This document shows positions 7,983 to 16,920 of a stretch of 39,210 nt of DNA, one piece after another. A program made the translations under genes and the position numbers. The notes under the pieces were generated by a model. It did not search any database, was not told the origin of the DNA, and saw only the letters and a list, made by a program, of their open reading frames with translations. Every line of letters begins with the position of its first letter. Position 1 is the first letter of the stretch. Source of the stretch: Clostridiales bacterium (GTDB lineage: Bacteria > Bacillota > Clostridia > Oscillospirales > Oscillospiraceae); contig JAHAEW010000025.1 in the NCBI GenBank assembly GCA_018374635.1, positions 1 to 39,210 of the forward strand, given 5' to 3'.

Positions 7983-8977
7983 TGCCCCTGTTCCGCTTCA
8001 AAGACCACAAGACCCAGCAGCTCAGCCAGAGCGTGGGAGAGGTCCTCTCCCGGAACTATTCCGAGCGCGAATTTTTTGAGTTCGCCCCCTATGACCCCAC
8101 CGCCGGCGAGCGGGGCGGCTATTCCAACTACTCCTACTGGGGCTCCACCCTGCGCTCCTTCGCCCAGAACAAGGCGGCCATGTTCTTTCTCCTCCTGATG
8201 GTGGGCATTCTGGCCTTTACCGTGGTGGAGCCCCTGCTCCCCTACGCCCCCGAGGCCAATACCATCTATCAGGGCGCCACCAACCTGGCCCCCTGCGGAG
8301 AGTACTGGTTCGGCACCAACTCCATCGGACAGGACCTGTGGAGCCAGATCTGGTCCGGGGTACGCACCTCCCTGCTCATCGGTCTGGCCGTGGCCTGTGT
8401 AGAGGCCGTCCTGGGCGTGATCATGGGGGTGCTGTGGGGCTATGTCCGCAAGCTGGACTTTCTCTTCACCGAGATCTACAACATCTTCGATAACGTCCCC
8501 CAGACTCTGGTGGTCATCGTCATCTCCTACATCCTGCGCCCCGGCGTGAGCACCATGATCTTCGCCATGTGCCTCACCTCCTGGCTCCAGACCGCCCGGC
8601 TGGTGCGCAATCAGGTGCTCATCATCCGGGACCGGGATTACAACCTGGCCTCCCGCTGCCTGGGCACCGCCACCTGGCGCATCATGGCCAAGAACCTGCT
8701 GCCCTATCTGGTGTCCATCCTCACCCTGCGCATGGCCCTGGCCATCCCAGCCGCCATCGGCAACGAGGTCTTTATCACCTACATCGGTCTGGGCGTGCCC
8801 CTGGAGATCCCCACCCTGGGCAACCTCATCAAGGCCGGACAGACCGTGATGATGGAGTCCACCCTGAGCTATCAGCTCTTCTTCCCCGTCATCATCCTGT
8901 CCATCATCACCATCTCGTTCTACATCGTGGGCAACTCCTTCGCGGATGCCGCCGATCCCAAGAATCACGTCAAGTAA
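7982..8977 (+). CDS. dppC: Peptide ABC transporter permease (DppC/OppC type)
   Basis: A 331-residue second permease. A hydrophilic N-terminal extension of about 60 residues, common in OppC-type subunits, precedes the first transmembrane helix (MFFLLLMVGILAFTVVEPLL). The stretch WFGTNSIGQDLWSQIWSG is the conserved OppC motif (GTDxxGRD-like), and the EAA loop appears as YNLASRCLGTATWRIMAKNL. The start overlaps the previous stop by one base. AAAGGAGG at the end of the gene serves the next start. Confidence 0.93.
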   Translation: MPLFRFKDHKTQQLSQSVGEVLSRNYSEREFFEFAPYDPTAGERGGYSNYSYWGSTLRSFAQNKAAMFFLLLMVGILAFTVVEPLLPYAPEANTIYQGATNLAPCGEYWFGTNSIGQDLWSQIWSGVRTSLLIGLAVACVEAVLGVIMGVLWGYVRKLDFLFTEIYNIFDNVPQTLVVIVISYILRPGVSTMIFAMCLTSWLQTARLVRNQVLIIRDRDYNLASRCLGTATWRIMAKNLLPYLVSILTLRMALAIPAAIGNEVFITYIGLGVPLEIPTLGNLIKAGQTVMMESTLSYQLFFPVIILSIITISFYIVGNSFADAADPKNHVK

Positions 8978-8990
8978 AGGAGGACATATC

Positions 8991-10026
8991 ATGGAAACTG
9001 AGACCATTCTGTCCGTCCGGGACCTGGACGTGAAATTCACCCTGCGGGGCCAGGTGCTCCACGCCATCCGCGGGATCTCCCTGGACGTCCACCGGGGGGA
9101 GAGCCTGGCCATCGTGGGCGAGTCGGGCTCCGGCAAGAGCGTGTTTACCAAGACCTTTATGGGCCTTCTGGACTCCAACGGCTCGGTCACGGCCGGGGAG
9201 ATCCGCTACAACGGCCAGGACCTGGCCGGGTACACCACCGACCAGCAGTGGCGCACCATCCGCGGCCGGGAGATCGCCATGGTCATGCAGGACCCCATGA
9301 CCTCCCTCAACCCGCTCAAGACCATCGGCGACCAGATCGAGGAGGCCATCGTCCTCCACCAGGGTCTCAAGGGGGCCGAGGCCCACGCCCAGGTCCTCCA
9401 GGTGCTGGAGGAGGTGGGCATCGACCAGCCTGAGCGCCGCTCCAAGCAGTATCCCCACGAGTTCTCCGGCGGTATGCGCCAGCGGGTGGTCATCGCCATC
9501 GCCGTGGCCTGCCGGCCCAAGATCCTCATCTGCGACGAGCCCACCACCGCCCTGGATGTGACCATCCAGGCCCAGATCCTCCAGCTCATCAAGGATCTTC
9601 AGAAGAAATACGACCTCACTACCATCTATATTACCCACGACCTGGGCGTGGTGGCCAATGTGGCCGACCGCATTGCCGTCATGTACGCCGGGGACATTGT
9701 GGAGATCGGCACCTGCGAGGAGGTCTTTTACGACCCCAGGCACCCCTATACCTGGGCCCTGCTCTCCTCCCTGCCCCAGCTGGGCGTGAAGGGAGAGGAG
9801 CTCTACTCCATCAAGGGCACGCCCCCCAACCTCTTCCTGGAGGTGAAGGGGGACGCCTTCGCCCCCCGCAATCCCCACGCCCTCAAGATCGACTTTGTGG
9901 AGCGTCCCCCCTATTTCGAGGTCAGCCCCACCCACAAGGCCCGCACCTGGCTCCTGGACCCCAGGGCTCCCAAGGTGGAGCCGCCGGAACACATCAAGCA
10001 TCTTCGGGAACAGGGGGTGAACCGCC

Positions 10027-10034
<8 letters not shown>
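8991..10034 (+). CDS. dppD: Peptide ABC transporter ATP-binding protein (DppD/OppD type)
   Basis: A 347-residue ATPase that powers the importer. Walker A is GESGSGKSV (about residues 43-51), the signature FSGGMRQRV, Walker B ILICDEPTTALD and the switch ITHDLGVV. The C-terminal oligopeptide/dipeptide extension follows (HPYTWALLSSLPQLG, then KGTPPNL), where family members often carry cysteines for an iron-sulfur cluster; that cysteine set is not evident here. ATG at 8991 lies seven bases from AAGGAGG. It overlaps the next gene by eight bases. Confidence 0.94.
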
Positions 10035-10955
<921 letters not shown>

Positions 10956-10959
<4 letters not shown>

Positions 10960-10984
10960 CAAGTACATTCTGACTGCCGATAAT
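10956..10984 (+). promoter_or_regulatory. Internal promoter for the hydrolase genes
   Basis: TTGACA (10956-10961, overlapping the stop codon of the upstream ATPase gene) and GATAAT (10979-10984) are separated by 17 bases, a near-consensus promoter. Transcription would start at about 10991, exactly at the foot of the terminator hairpin at 10990-11028. Confidence 0.6.
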
Positions 10985-10989
10985 AGAGC

Positions 10990-11028
10990 GGCGGGAGAGG
11001 ACCATTCCCGGTGCTCTCCCGCCTTTTT
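10990..11028 (+). terminator. Terminator/attenuator between importer and hydrolase genes
   Basis: GGCGGGAGAG (10990-10999) pairs with CTCTCCCGCC (11014-11023) and is followed by TTTTT. It can end importer transcripts. Because the internal promoter starts at its foot, it would also form the 5' end of the hydrolase mRNA. Confidence 0.75.
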
Positions 11029-11058
11029 GCCTACACATTCTTTTCTGGTGGTGTTACG

Positions 11059-11976
11059 ATGATTACCCCAAAACCGCTCTTCCCCGGCGCCCGGGTGGCC
11101 CTGGTGGGGACCTCCTCCGCGGTTCCGGCCCAGCGGCTCCCGCCGGCCGTGCAGGCCGTCCGGGACCTGGGCCTCTCCCCCGTGGTGTTCCCCTCCTGCC
11201 GGGAGGAAAACCGCCACGGCTATCTGGCCGCCAGCGACCGCCAGCGGGCGGCCGACCTGAACGCCGCCTTTGCGGATGACGCCATCCACGGCATCCTCTG
11301 CATCCGGGGCGGCTACGGCGCCCACCGGCTCCTCCCCCTGCTGAACTGGGAGACCATCCGCGCCCATCCCAAGTATTTCTCCGGATACAGCGACGTCACC
11401 GCCCTCCACACCGCCCTCAATCAGGACTGCGCTCTGGTGACCTACCACACCATCATGCCCGCCACCGAGTACTATCAGCCGGTGGACGGTTACTCCATGG
11501 ACTATCTGCGCCGCGCCCTCTTCGGAGAACTCACCGGTCCCCTCCCCATCCACCCGGACCACCCGCTGGAGCCCCTCTCCGGCGGACGGGCCATGGGTGT
11601 GCTCTGCGGGGGCAACCTCTCCCTGCTGGCCGCCTCCCTGGGCACCCCCTGGGAGATCGACACCCGGAATAAAATCCTCTTCCTGGAGGATGTCGGAGAG
11701 CATATCTACCGCATCGACGGCATGCTCACCCAGCTGCGCAACGCGGGAAAATTCCGGGACTGCGCCGGAATCCTCCTGGGGGACTGGACCGACTGCACCC
11801 CGGAGGAAGCGGAGCGCACCCTCACCCTCCATCAGCTCTTCCGGGAGCTCATCCTGCCCGCCGGAGTTCCCGTCCTCGCCAACCTGCCCTGCGGGCACTC
11901 CCTCCCCTCCATGGCCCTTCCGCTGGGAGCCGTCCTCTCCATGGACGCCGATTCCCCCGCGCTGGAGCTCTGCTGA
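11059..11976 (+). CDS. ykfA: LD-carboxypeptidase (peptidase S66 family)
   Basis: A 305-residue serine peptidase of the LdcA/MccF family; LdcA enzymes remove the terminal D-alanine from murein tetrapeptides. The catalytic triad can be placed: Ser111 in SGYSDVTALH, Glu210 in FLEDVGEHIYRIDGML and His280 in LPCGHS, matching Ser-Glu-His of Escherichia coli LdcA. The IRGGYGAHRLLPLL segment is also typical. There is no signal peptide, so it acts on imported peptides. ATG at 11059 gives the family start (ITPKPLFPGARVALVGTSS); the Shine-Dalgarno is weak (GGTGGTG). It begins a three-gene run with a serine hydrolase and an NlpC/P60 peptidase. B. subtilis YkfA is the positional counterpart. The related MccF enzymes cleave microcin C-type compounds, so a detoxifying role is an alternative. 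Confidence 0.9.
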   Translation: MITPKPLFPGARVALVGTSSAVPAQRLPPAVQAVRDLGLSPVVFPSCREENRHGYLAASDRQRAADLNAAFADDAIHGILCIRGGYGAHRLLPLLNWETIRAHPKYFSGYSDVTALHTALNQDCALVTYHTIMPATEYYQPVDGYSMDYLRRALFGELTGPLPIHPDHPLEPLSGGRAMGVLCGGNLSLLAASLGTPWEIDTRNKILFLEDVGEHIYRIDGMLTQLRNAGKFRDCAGILLGDWTDCTPEEAERTLTLHQLFRELILPAGVPVLANLPCGHSLPSMALPLGAVLSMDADSPALELC

Positions 11977-11995
11977 ACCGAAAGGAGCCCTTTCT

Positions 11996-12787
11996 ATGAA
12001 AAAGACTGAACTGGACGCCTGGCTCCGGGAACAGATCGACGCCTTTCCCGGCAAGGTCTCCCTCCTCATGACCGACCTCATCAACGGCAGGCACTACCAC
12101 TCCTTTGACGCCAACACCCAGGTGGTCTCCGCCTCCACCATCAAGGTCCCCATCCTCCTCTACGCCCTGGAGCAGGTGCGGCAGAAGCGCCTCTCCCTGG
12201 AGCAGGCCGTCCCCGTGCCGGCTGCGTCCATCCTCCCGGACACGGAGGTTTTTGAGCTGGGCCTGCCCGAGTACTCCCTGTGGGAGCTGCTCTACTGGAT
12301 GATCGTGGAGAGCGACAACACCGCCACTAACTTGGTGCTGGACCTCCTGAACTGGGACGAAATGAATGCCTACTTCAAGGACACCCTGGGCCTCAGGCAC
12401 ACGGTCTGCCAGCGCAAGATGCTGGACTGGGACGCCGTGGCCGCCGGGAAGAACAACTACACCTCGGCCGCCGACCAGGAGCGCATCTACTGGGCCCTCT
12501 ACCGGGGCACCATCCTCACCCACGATCTCCAGGAGAAGGCTCTGGATATGCTCCGCCGCCAGCGGTGCAACGACTCCTTCCTGCGCTACATCCCCCAGCC
12601 CGTAGTGGTGGCCCACAAGACCGGCGGGCTGGACCATGTGAACCACGATGCGGGTATCTTCGAGCTCTTCAGCCATCCCTTCTACCTGGGAATCTTTACC
12701 TGGGACGGCCCCGCCCTGGACGGGGAGCCCGAGCAGAAGCGCTTCATCGGGAAGCTGGCCAAACAGATCTACGAGATCTACGGATAA
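11996..12787 (+). CDS. Class A beta-lactamase-fold serine hydrolase, cytosolic
   Basis: A 263-residue protein with the three active-site motifs of penicillin-interactive serine hydrolases: SxxK at S47-T-I-K50, SDN at S106-D-N108 and KTG at K208-T-G210. It has no signal peptide, and the ExxLN omega-loop motif that supplies the deacylating glutamate of real class A beta-lactamases is missing; that region reads WDAVAAGKNNYTSAAD. It is therefore unlikely to be an antibiotic-resistance enzyme. It lies between an LD-carboxypeptidase and an NlpC/P60 peptidase with gaps of 19 and 28 bases, and ATG at 11996 follows AAAGGAG. The context suggests a D-amino-acid peptidase, amidase or esterase acting on imported wall peptides; the precise substrate is unknown. 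The standard B. subtilis ykf set has no such gene. Confidence 0.85.
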   Translation: MKKTELDAWLREQIDAFPGKVSLLMTDLINGRHYHSFDANTQVVSASTIKVPILLYALEQVRQKRLSLEQAVPVPAASILPDTEVFELGLPEYSLWELLYWMIVESDNTATNLVLDLLNWDEMNAYFKDTLGLRHTVCQRKMLDWDAVAAGKNNYTSAADQERIYWALYRGTILTHDLQEKALDMLRRQRCNDSFLRYIPQPVVVAHKTGGLDHVNHDAGIFELFSHPFYLGIFTWDGPALDGEPEQKRFIGKLAKQIYEIYG

Positions 12788-12815
12788 CCCATATTTTTCA
12801 CGGAGAGGTATGCCT

Positions 12816-13634
12816 ATGAAAGCACTTGTCAATTCCCCCATCTGTCCCCTGAAGTCCCGCCCCCATATGCAGAGCGAGCTGGCCGACGAGGTCCTCTACG
12901 GCTCCACCGTGGAGGTCCTGGAGGATACCCGGGCGGGCTGGTACCGCATCCGCACCCCGTACCGCTACGAGGGCTACGCCCCGGCGGAGGGACTGCTCTT
13001 CGGCGAACACAATGTGGCGCGGTGGGAGGCCCTGCCCAAGCAGATCGTCCGAAAGGGCGTGTGCGACGTGCTCTCCGCCCCCATGGTGGAGGGCTGGTGC
13101 GTGGAGACCCTGACCCGCGGCGCGCTGGTGGCCGTCAAGGGGACCCCCGACGAGCGGGGCTGGCAGCGGGTCTCCCTGTGCGACGGCCGGGAGGGCTTCA
13201 CCAAGACCGGCTTCCTGGCCCCCTGTCACACCGCCCCCGCCTTCGCGGAGGAAAACGCCCTCCGCGCCGCCTTTGTGGAGACCGCCATGACCTATCTGGG
13301 CACCCACTACCGCTGGGGCGGAAAGACCCCCCTGGGCATCGACTGCTCGGGCCTGACCTCCATGAGCTATCTCCTCAACGGCGTGACCATCTACCGGGAC
13401 GCCCACATCAAGGAGGGCTTCCCCCTCCATGAGATCCCCCGCTCGGACATTCGGCCCGGCGACCTGCTCTTCTTCCCCGGCCATGTGGCCCTCTATCTGG
13501 GCGAGGGCAAATACATCCACTCCACCGCCCGCAACGGCAGCGACGGCGTGGTCATCAACAGCCTCAGCCCGGGCGACCCCGACTATCGGGAGGACCTGGA
13601 CAAGGGCATGACGGCGGCCGGGAGTATTTTCTAA
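12816..13634 (+). CDS. ykfC: SH3-NlpC/P60 murein peptidase (YkfC-like)
   Basis: A 272-residue protein with two N-terminal SH3-like domains (about residues 1-65 and 75-136) and a C-terminal NlpC/P60 domain with Cys177 (GIDCSGL), His223 (PGHVALY) and His235 (YIHS). The layout and the RWGGKTPLGIDCSGL stretch fit YkfC-type gamma-D-glutamyl-L-diamino-acid endopeptidases, which release L-Ala-D-Glu from murein tri- or tetrapeptides; the epimerase at 3706 acts on exactly that product. There is no signal peptide, as in YkfC. The ATG at 12816 follows GGAGAGG. It is the last gene of the run, closed by the bidirectional terminator at 13711. Confidence 0.9.
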   Translation: MKALVNSPICPLKSRPHMQSELADEVLYGSTVEVLEDTRAGWYRIRTPYRYEGYAPAEGLLFGEHNVARWEALPKQIVRKGVCDVLSAPMVEGWCVETLTRGALVAVKGTPDERGWQRVSLCDGREGFTKTGFLAPCHTAPAFAEENALRAAFVETAMTYLGTHYRWGGKTPLGIDCSGLTSMSYLLNGVTIYRDAHIKEGFPLHEIPRSDIRPGDLLFFPGHVALYLGEGKYIHSTARNGSDGVVINSLSPGDPDYREDLDKGMTAAGSIF

Positions 13635-13651
13635 CGAAATCCGCCCCGCGG

Positions 13652-13700
13652 TGGCGGCAGAACTCTGCGGAGCTCTTGCGCCTAAAATCGCAAAAATATA
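13652..13700 (+). repeat. Partial copy of the 2224-2270 intergenic repeat
   Basis: The stretch GGCGGCAGAACTCTGCGG followed by AGCTCTTGCGC and ...CAAAAATATA matches the sequence at 2224-2270 (GGCGGAACTCTGCGAGG, CTCTTGCGCT, CAAAAGTATA) with a few differences. It lies between a stop codon and a terminator and encodes nothing. Confidence 0.6.
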
Positions 13701-13710
13701 CTTTATTGAC

Positions 13711-13754
13711 AAACGCAGCCGTCCCGGCCTGAATGGACCGGGACGGCTGCGTTT
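13711..13754. terminator. Bidirectional terminator between convergent genes
   Basis: AAACGCAGCCGTCCCGG (13711-13727) pairs perfectly over 17 bp with CCGGGACGGCTGCGTTT (13738-13754). On the plus strand CTTCTTTT follows. It separates the ykfC-like gene from hbd, which converge here. Confidence 0.85.
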
Positions 13755-13769
13755 CTTCTTTTGCTTTTC

Positions 13770-14660
13770 TTACTTGTCAAAGATGGGGTTGACGCCCACC
13801 TTCTTGCGGTTCTCGTACTGGTAGAAGCCCATGCCGGACTTCTGGCCCAGGTAGCCCGCGGCCACCATCTTGCGCAGCAGGTGGGCGGGACGGTACTTGG
13901 TGTCGCCCAGGTCGTTGTAGAAGGTCTCCATAACCTCCAGCAGGATGTCCAGGCCCACCATGTCGGCCAGCTCCAGGGGACCCATGGGGTGGTTACAGCC
14001 CATCTTCATGCCCTCGTCGGTGTCGGCCACGGTGCCGATGTCCTCGTCCAGGATCTCAACGGCCTCGTTGAGCATGGGCAGCAGCATGCGGTTGACGATG
14101 AAGCCGGGCTTGTCCTTGGCCAGAATCATGGTCTTGCCCATCTTCTTGCCCACTTCCATGGCGGCGTCAATGGCCTCCTTGGAAGTACGCAGACCGTGCA
14201 CCACCTCCAGCAGACGCATCACAGGCACGGGGGAGAAGAAGTGCATGCCCACCACCTGCTCGGCGCGGCTGGTGGCCGCGGCCAGGCTGGTCAGGGAGAT
14301 AGAGGAAGTATTGGAAGCAAAGATGGTATCCTTGGGGCAGATCTTGTCCAGTTCCTCAAAGATGGCGCGCTTGGCGTTGAGATCCTCAAAAATGGCCTCG
14401 ATGACCAGATCCGCATTGGCGGCCGTGTGGATGCTGGAAGAGGTGCCGAGCAGAGCCAGCGCGGTCTCCTTCTCCTCAGCGGTCATACGGCCCTTGCTCA
14501 CCAGGCGGTCCATATTCTTCGCGATGTTGGTCCTGGCCCGCTCCAGCGCGGCCTCGCTCTGGTCATGGATGGTCACGTTGTATCCGCTCTGGATGGCAGT
14601 CTGGGCAATACCGCTTCCCATAAAACCGGCGCCTACTACAAAGATATTCTTGATTTCCAT
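13770..14660 (-). CDS. hbd: 3-hydroxybutyryl-CoA dehydrogenase
   Basis: A 296-residue NAD(P)-dependent dehydrogenase that reduces acetoacetyl-CoA to 3-hydroxybutyryl-CoA, a step of clostridial butyrate formation. The Rossmann motif GAGFMGSGIAQ is at residues 10-20; EAIFEDLNAK, NTSSISLTSLA, HFFSPVPVM (catalytic His), KDKPGFIVNR and NHPMGPLELADMVGLD follow in the expected order. The length is typical. GGAGAG precedes the ATG. It stands alone, without thl, crt or bcd beside it, under its own strong promoter. A long-chain or amino-acid-fermentation role is possible, but the family match to Hbd is close. Confidence 0.94.
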   Translation of the reverse strand: MEIKNIFVVGAGFMGSGIAQTAIQSGYNVTIHDQSEAALERARTNIAKNMDRLVSKGRMTAEEKETALALLGTSSSIHTAANADLVIEAIFEDLNAKRAIFEELDKICPKDTIFASNTSSISLTSLAAATSRAEQVVGMHFFSPVPVMRLLEVVHGLRTSKEAIDAAMEVGKKMGKTMILAKDKPGFIVNRMLLPMLNEAVEILDEDIGTVADTDEGMKMGCNHPMGPLELADMVGLDILLEVMETFYNDLGDTKYRPAHLLRKMVAAGYLGQKSGMGFYQYENRKKVGVNPIFDK

Positions 14661-14753
14661 AATGTCTCTCCATTCTCTGTTTATTTTCCGTTATCCGGAA
14701 CATAATTCCGTTTGTTGCTCACAAAAAAAGAACAGATTTTAACTGGTAGAAAT

Positions 14754-14783
14754 ATTATAGCACACTACTCTTCTGCCTGTCCA
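14754..14783 (-). promoter_or_regulatory. Strong sigma-A promoter of hbd
   Basis: On the minus strand TGGACA (14778-14783) and a perfect TATAAT preceded by TGC (14754-14759) lie 18 bases apart. The leader is about 85 bases. It contains a small inverted repeat, CGGAA-N5-TTCCG (14696-14710), whose meaning is unclear. Confidence 0.75.
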
Positions 14784-14811
14784 GCCCAAAAACCGCCAAT
14801 TTTTATGTAAA

Positions 14812-14860
14812 AAGATGAGTCCAGCTGTATTTCTCCTGAAAAAACAACTGGACTCATCTT
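14812..14860 (-). terminator. Terminator of the DppA/NYN operon
   Basis: AAGATGAGTCCAG (14812-14824) pairs perfectly with CTGGACTCATCTT (14848-14860). On the minus strand the stem is followed by TTTTTACAT; plus-strand Ts are also present, but no plus-strand gene ends here. Confidence 0.8.
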
Positions 14861-14873
14861 CTTTTTTCCAGAT

Positions 14874-15827
14874 CTATTTCGGCTCCTTGTCCCGCACAAA
14901 AATATGCTTGACATGGGGCAGATTGGTGGAGCGGACGTCGATCTCAAAGCGGTCCATCGCCTTGACCAGCTTGGTCAGCTTGGAGAAGCCAAAGTTGCGG
15001 GGATCGAAATCCGGCTGCTTCTTGACCAGAAGGTTTCCGAGATCCCCCATAAAGGCATATCCGTCCTCGTCGGCGATGTCCTCCACCGAGTCGGCCAGCA
15101 GGGCCTCCACCTCGGGCGGGATGCGGTTGGCCGGTTCGCTCCCCTCCGCCGGGGCGGGGACCGGCGCGGGTTTCGCTTCCGGCTCGGCTGGTTTGGCTGG
15201 CTCAGCTTTTTTCTTTCCCCGTCTGGAGGCGCTCTTGCCGCTCTCAGTCCTGGCAGCCTCGGAGATCTTGGCCTGTTCGGCCTTCTCCCGCTCTTTCTTT
15301 TCCCGCTCCATCCGGGCCTGTTCCGCCTTCTCCTGCTCGGCGGCCTGGCGGGCGGCCTCCTTCGCGGCGGCCCGGGCCCGGTCGCCTGCCGCCCGGATGA
15401 CCTCAATGTAGACGAATTTATCACAGGCCACGATGAAGGGGCCGGGCGTCTTCCGCTCCCCCATGCCGTAGACCTTCATCCCGGCCTCCCGCAGACGGGT
15501 GGCCAGACGGGTAAAATCGCTGTCGCTGGACACCAGCACAAATCCGTCCACCCGGCCGGAGTAGAGGATATCCATGGCGTCGATGATCATGGCCGAGTCG
15601 GTGGCGTTCTTTCCGGTGGTATAGGCGTACTGCTGGATGGGGGTGATGGCATTCTCCAGCAGCAGCGGCTTCCAGGTGGACATGTTGGGGGAAGTCCAAT
15701 CCCCGTAGATCCGTTTGATGGTGGGGGTCCCGTAGACCGCCACCTCGGCCATCACGTCCTTGATGGCCGTGCGTGGGGCGTTATCCGCGTCGATGAGGAC
15801 GGCCAGACGCAGTTCTCCCGCCCCCAT
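14874..15827 (-). CDS. NYN-domain protein with C-terminal LOTUS/OST-HTH domain
   Basis: A 317-residue protein. The N-terminal NYN (PIN-like, LabA type) domain spans about residues 5-145, with acidic residues where the nuclease centre is expected: D13/D15 (LIDADNAP), D77 (ATDSAM) and D102/D104 (SSDSDF). A charged, alanine-rich coiled coil (150-190) and a Pro/Ala/Lys/Glu linker (195-235) lead to a LOTUS/OST-HTH domain (about 238-313, with GYAFMGDLGNLLVKKQPDF and FGFSKLTKLVKAM). NYN domains are predicted RNases, and LOTUS domains bind RNA or protein partners. The ATG overlaps the stop of the D-aminopeptidase gene by one base (TGATG), so translation is coupled. No substrate can be named. Confidence 0.9.
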   Translation of the reverse strand: MGAGELRLAVLIDADNAPRTAIKDVMAEVAVYGTPTIKRIYGDWTSPNMSTWKPLLLENAITPIQQYAYTTGKNATDSAMIIDAMDILYSGRVDGFVLVSSDSDFTRLATRLREAGMKVYGMGERKTPGPFIVACDKFVYIEVIRAAGDRARAAAKEAARQAAEQEKAEQARMEREKKEREKAEQAKISEAARTESGKSASRRGKKKAEPAKPAEPEAKPAPVPAPAEGSEPANRIPPEVEALLADSVEDIADEDGYAFMGDLGNLLVKKQPDFDPRNFGFSKLTKLVKAMDRFEIDVRSTNLPHVKHIFVRDKEPK

Positions 15828-16633
15828 CAGTCGCTCAGGACGAAGTGGAAGAAGCGGAGCATCTCATACCAGTCGTCTGTGGCAAAGGAGACGTTCTTCT
15901 CATCCTCCAGGGCGGCGCCGGGATAGAAGTGCTTGGAATAGGCACGCTTGTGCTCCCGGAAGCGGATCTGGGCCTCAAAATGCTCCGGCATGGGCACAGG
16001 GCATTTTTTCGCATTCCTGACCGCTTTTTTTACTCCCTCCCGGATGGCCCGGACCGCCGCGTCCGGGTGCATGGACACCACCGCGCCGCCGATCCCCTCA
16101 TTCACCGCCACGGTGGTGATCTCCGGGATAAACTCCTGCGCAAAATCGCACAGGGCCTTGTCACCGCAGAGGAAGGGGACCGGAACGCCGTAATAGCCCG
16201 CCGTGTAGGCGTTCATCAGAAACTCGCTCATCCGCACGCCGTTGAGGGTCACAAATTCATTCTGGAGGTTCATGGTATGGGAGAGTGGATTCCCGCCGCA
16301 GGCGGCCCAGGCGTGGTACCCTGTAAAAAGCACCGCGTCAAAGCTGCCCCGGTCCAGGCCGCTCATCATGCTCAGCAGATCCCCGTTCCAGCCCCGCATG
16401 ATACGCACCCGCTCGGGGAGCTGGGAGGGATCGATGTTGCGGGCCGAGTCGTGGGCGTCCCGCACAAAGATCCCGTCCGCGCCTCCGGCCGCGGCCCCCT
16501 CGCAGGCCGCGCGGACCTCCATGGTCATCTGCTTGCGGAAGTAATTATAGTCATAGGGGGTGCTGCGCTCGGTCTCGCTCCAGTCCGTAATGCCGCAGGT
16601 GCCCTCGATATCGGCGCTGATAAATACGTTCAT
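15827..16633 (-). CDS. dppA: D-aminopeptidase DppA (peptidase M55)
   Basis: A 268-residue zinc peptidase of the M55 family; B. subtilis DppA releases N-terminal D-amino acids such as D-Ala-D-Ala. The metal ligands known from that enzyme can be located: D8 and E10 (SADIEGTCGI), H61 (VRDAH), H107 (TGYHA) and E137 (MSEFLMNA). Start MNVFISADIEG at 16633 lies eight bases after GGAGG; the earlier in-frame MKR at 16660 is not conserved. In B. subtilis dppA is the first gene of the dppABCDE-ykf operon; here it is about 2 kb beyond ykfC on the opposite strand, beyond hbd. It is coupled to a NYN-LOTUS gene downstream. Confidence 0.92.
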   Translation of the reverse strand: MNVFISADIEGTCGITDWSETERSTPYDYNYFRKQMTMEVRAACEGAAAGGADGIFVRDAHDSARNIDPSQLPERVRIMRGWNGDLLSMMSGLDRGSFDAVLFTGYHAWAACGGNPLSHTMNLQNEFVTLNGVRMSEFLMNAYTAGYYGVPVPFLCGDKALCDFAQEFIPEITTVAVNEGIGGAVVSMHPDAAVRAIREGVKKAVRNAKKCPVPMPEHFEAQIRFREHKRAYSKHFYPGAALEDEKNVSFATDDWYEMLRFFHFVLSD

Positions 16634-16776
16634 GGGGATTCCTCCTTCGTTCCGTTTCACGGCCGGCCTCTATGCTGTCCTTACCGGTCCGCCAGCCCGT
16701 TTTGCTGGTTTCTAACCGGTCAGCGCCCCATCTCCCTGTAATCTTTGTGCAAGGAGACAAGCCGGGCTTTTCTCTT

Positions 16777-16805
16777 ATTCTACCGTACTTTTGCACACAT
16801 TTCCA
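16777..16805 (-). promoter_or_regulatory. Candidate promoter of the DppA/NYN operon
   Basis: On the minus strand TGGAAA (16800-16805) and TAGAAT (16777-16782) are 17 bases apart. The leader to the start at 16633 is about 140 bases, without a recognised regulatory element. Confidence 0.45.
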
Positions 16806-16831
16806 GCATAAGTTTCGCGGCGGCCCGCACT

Positions 16832-16886
16832 CCCTCCAAAAAGCCCCTGCACTTTTGAGAAGCGGGTCGAAGTTTTTCGATCCGCC
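16832..16886 (-). repeat. Dispersed hairpin repeat, copy 2 (diverged)
   Basis: Read on the minus strand this matches the 2052-2113 repeat: hairpin GTCGAAAAACTTCGAC-like (here GATCGAAAAACTTCGACCC), then CTTCTCAAAA and a G-rich end. It lies between the CPBP protease gene and the DppA operon. The second stem (AAAAATGC/GCATTTTT in copy 1) is degraded. Confidence 0.65.
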
Positions 16887-16920
16887 GAGGTCTGCCCCCC
16901 ATTGCGGCCAGACCGGCTCT

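Noticed and set aside
11996..12787. Antibiotic-resistance class A beta-lactamase
   Set aside because: There is no signal peptide and no ExxLN omega-loop motif, and the gene sits in a peptide-salvage operon.
14812..14860. Attachment site or insertion-sequence end
   Set aside because: The perfect inverted repeat is followed by a T-run on the minus strand and sits right after a stop codon, so a terminator explains it.
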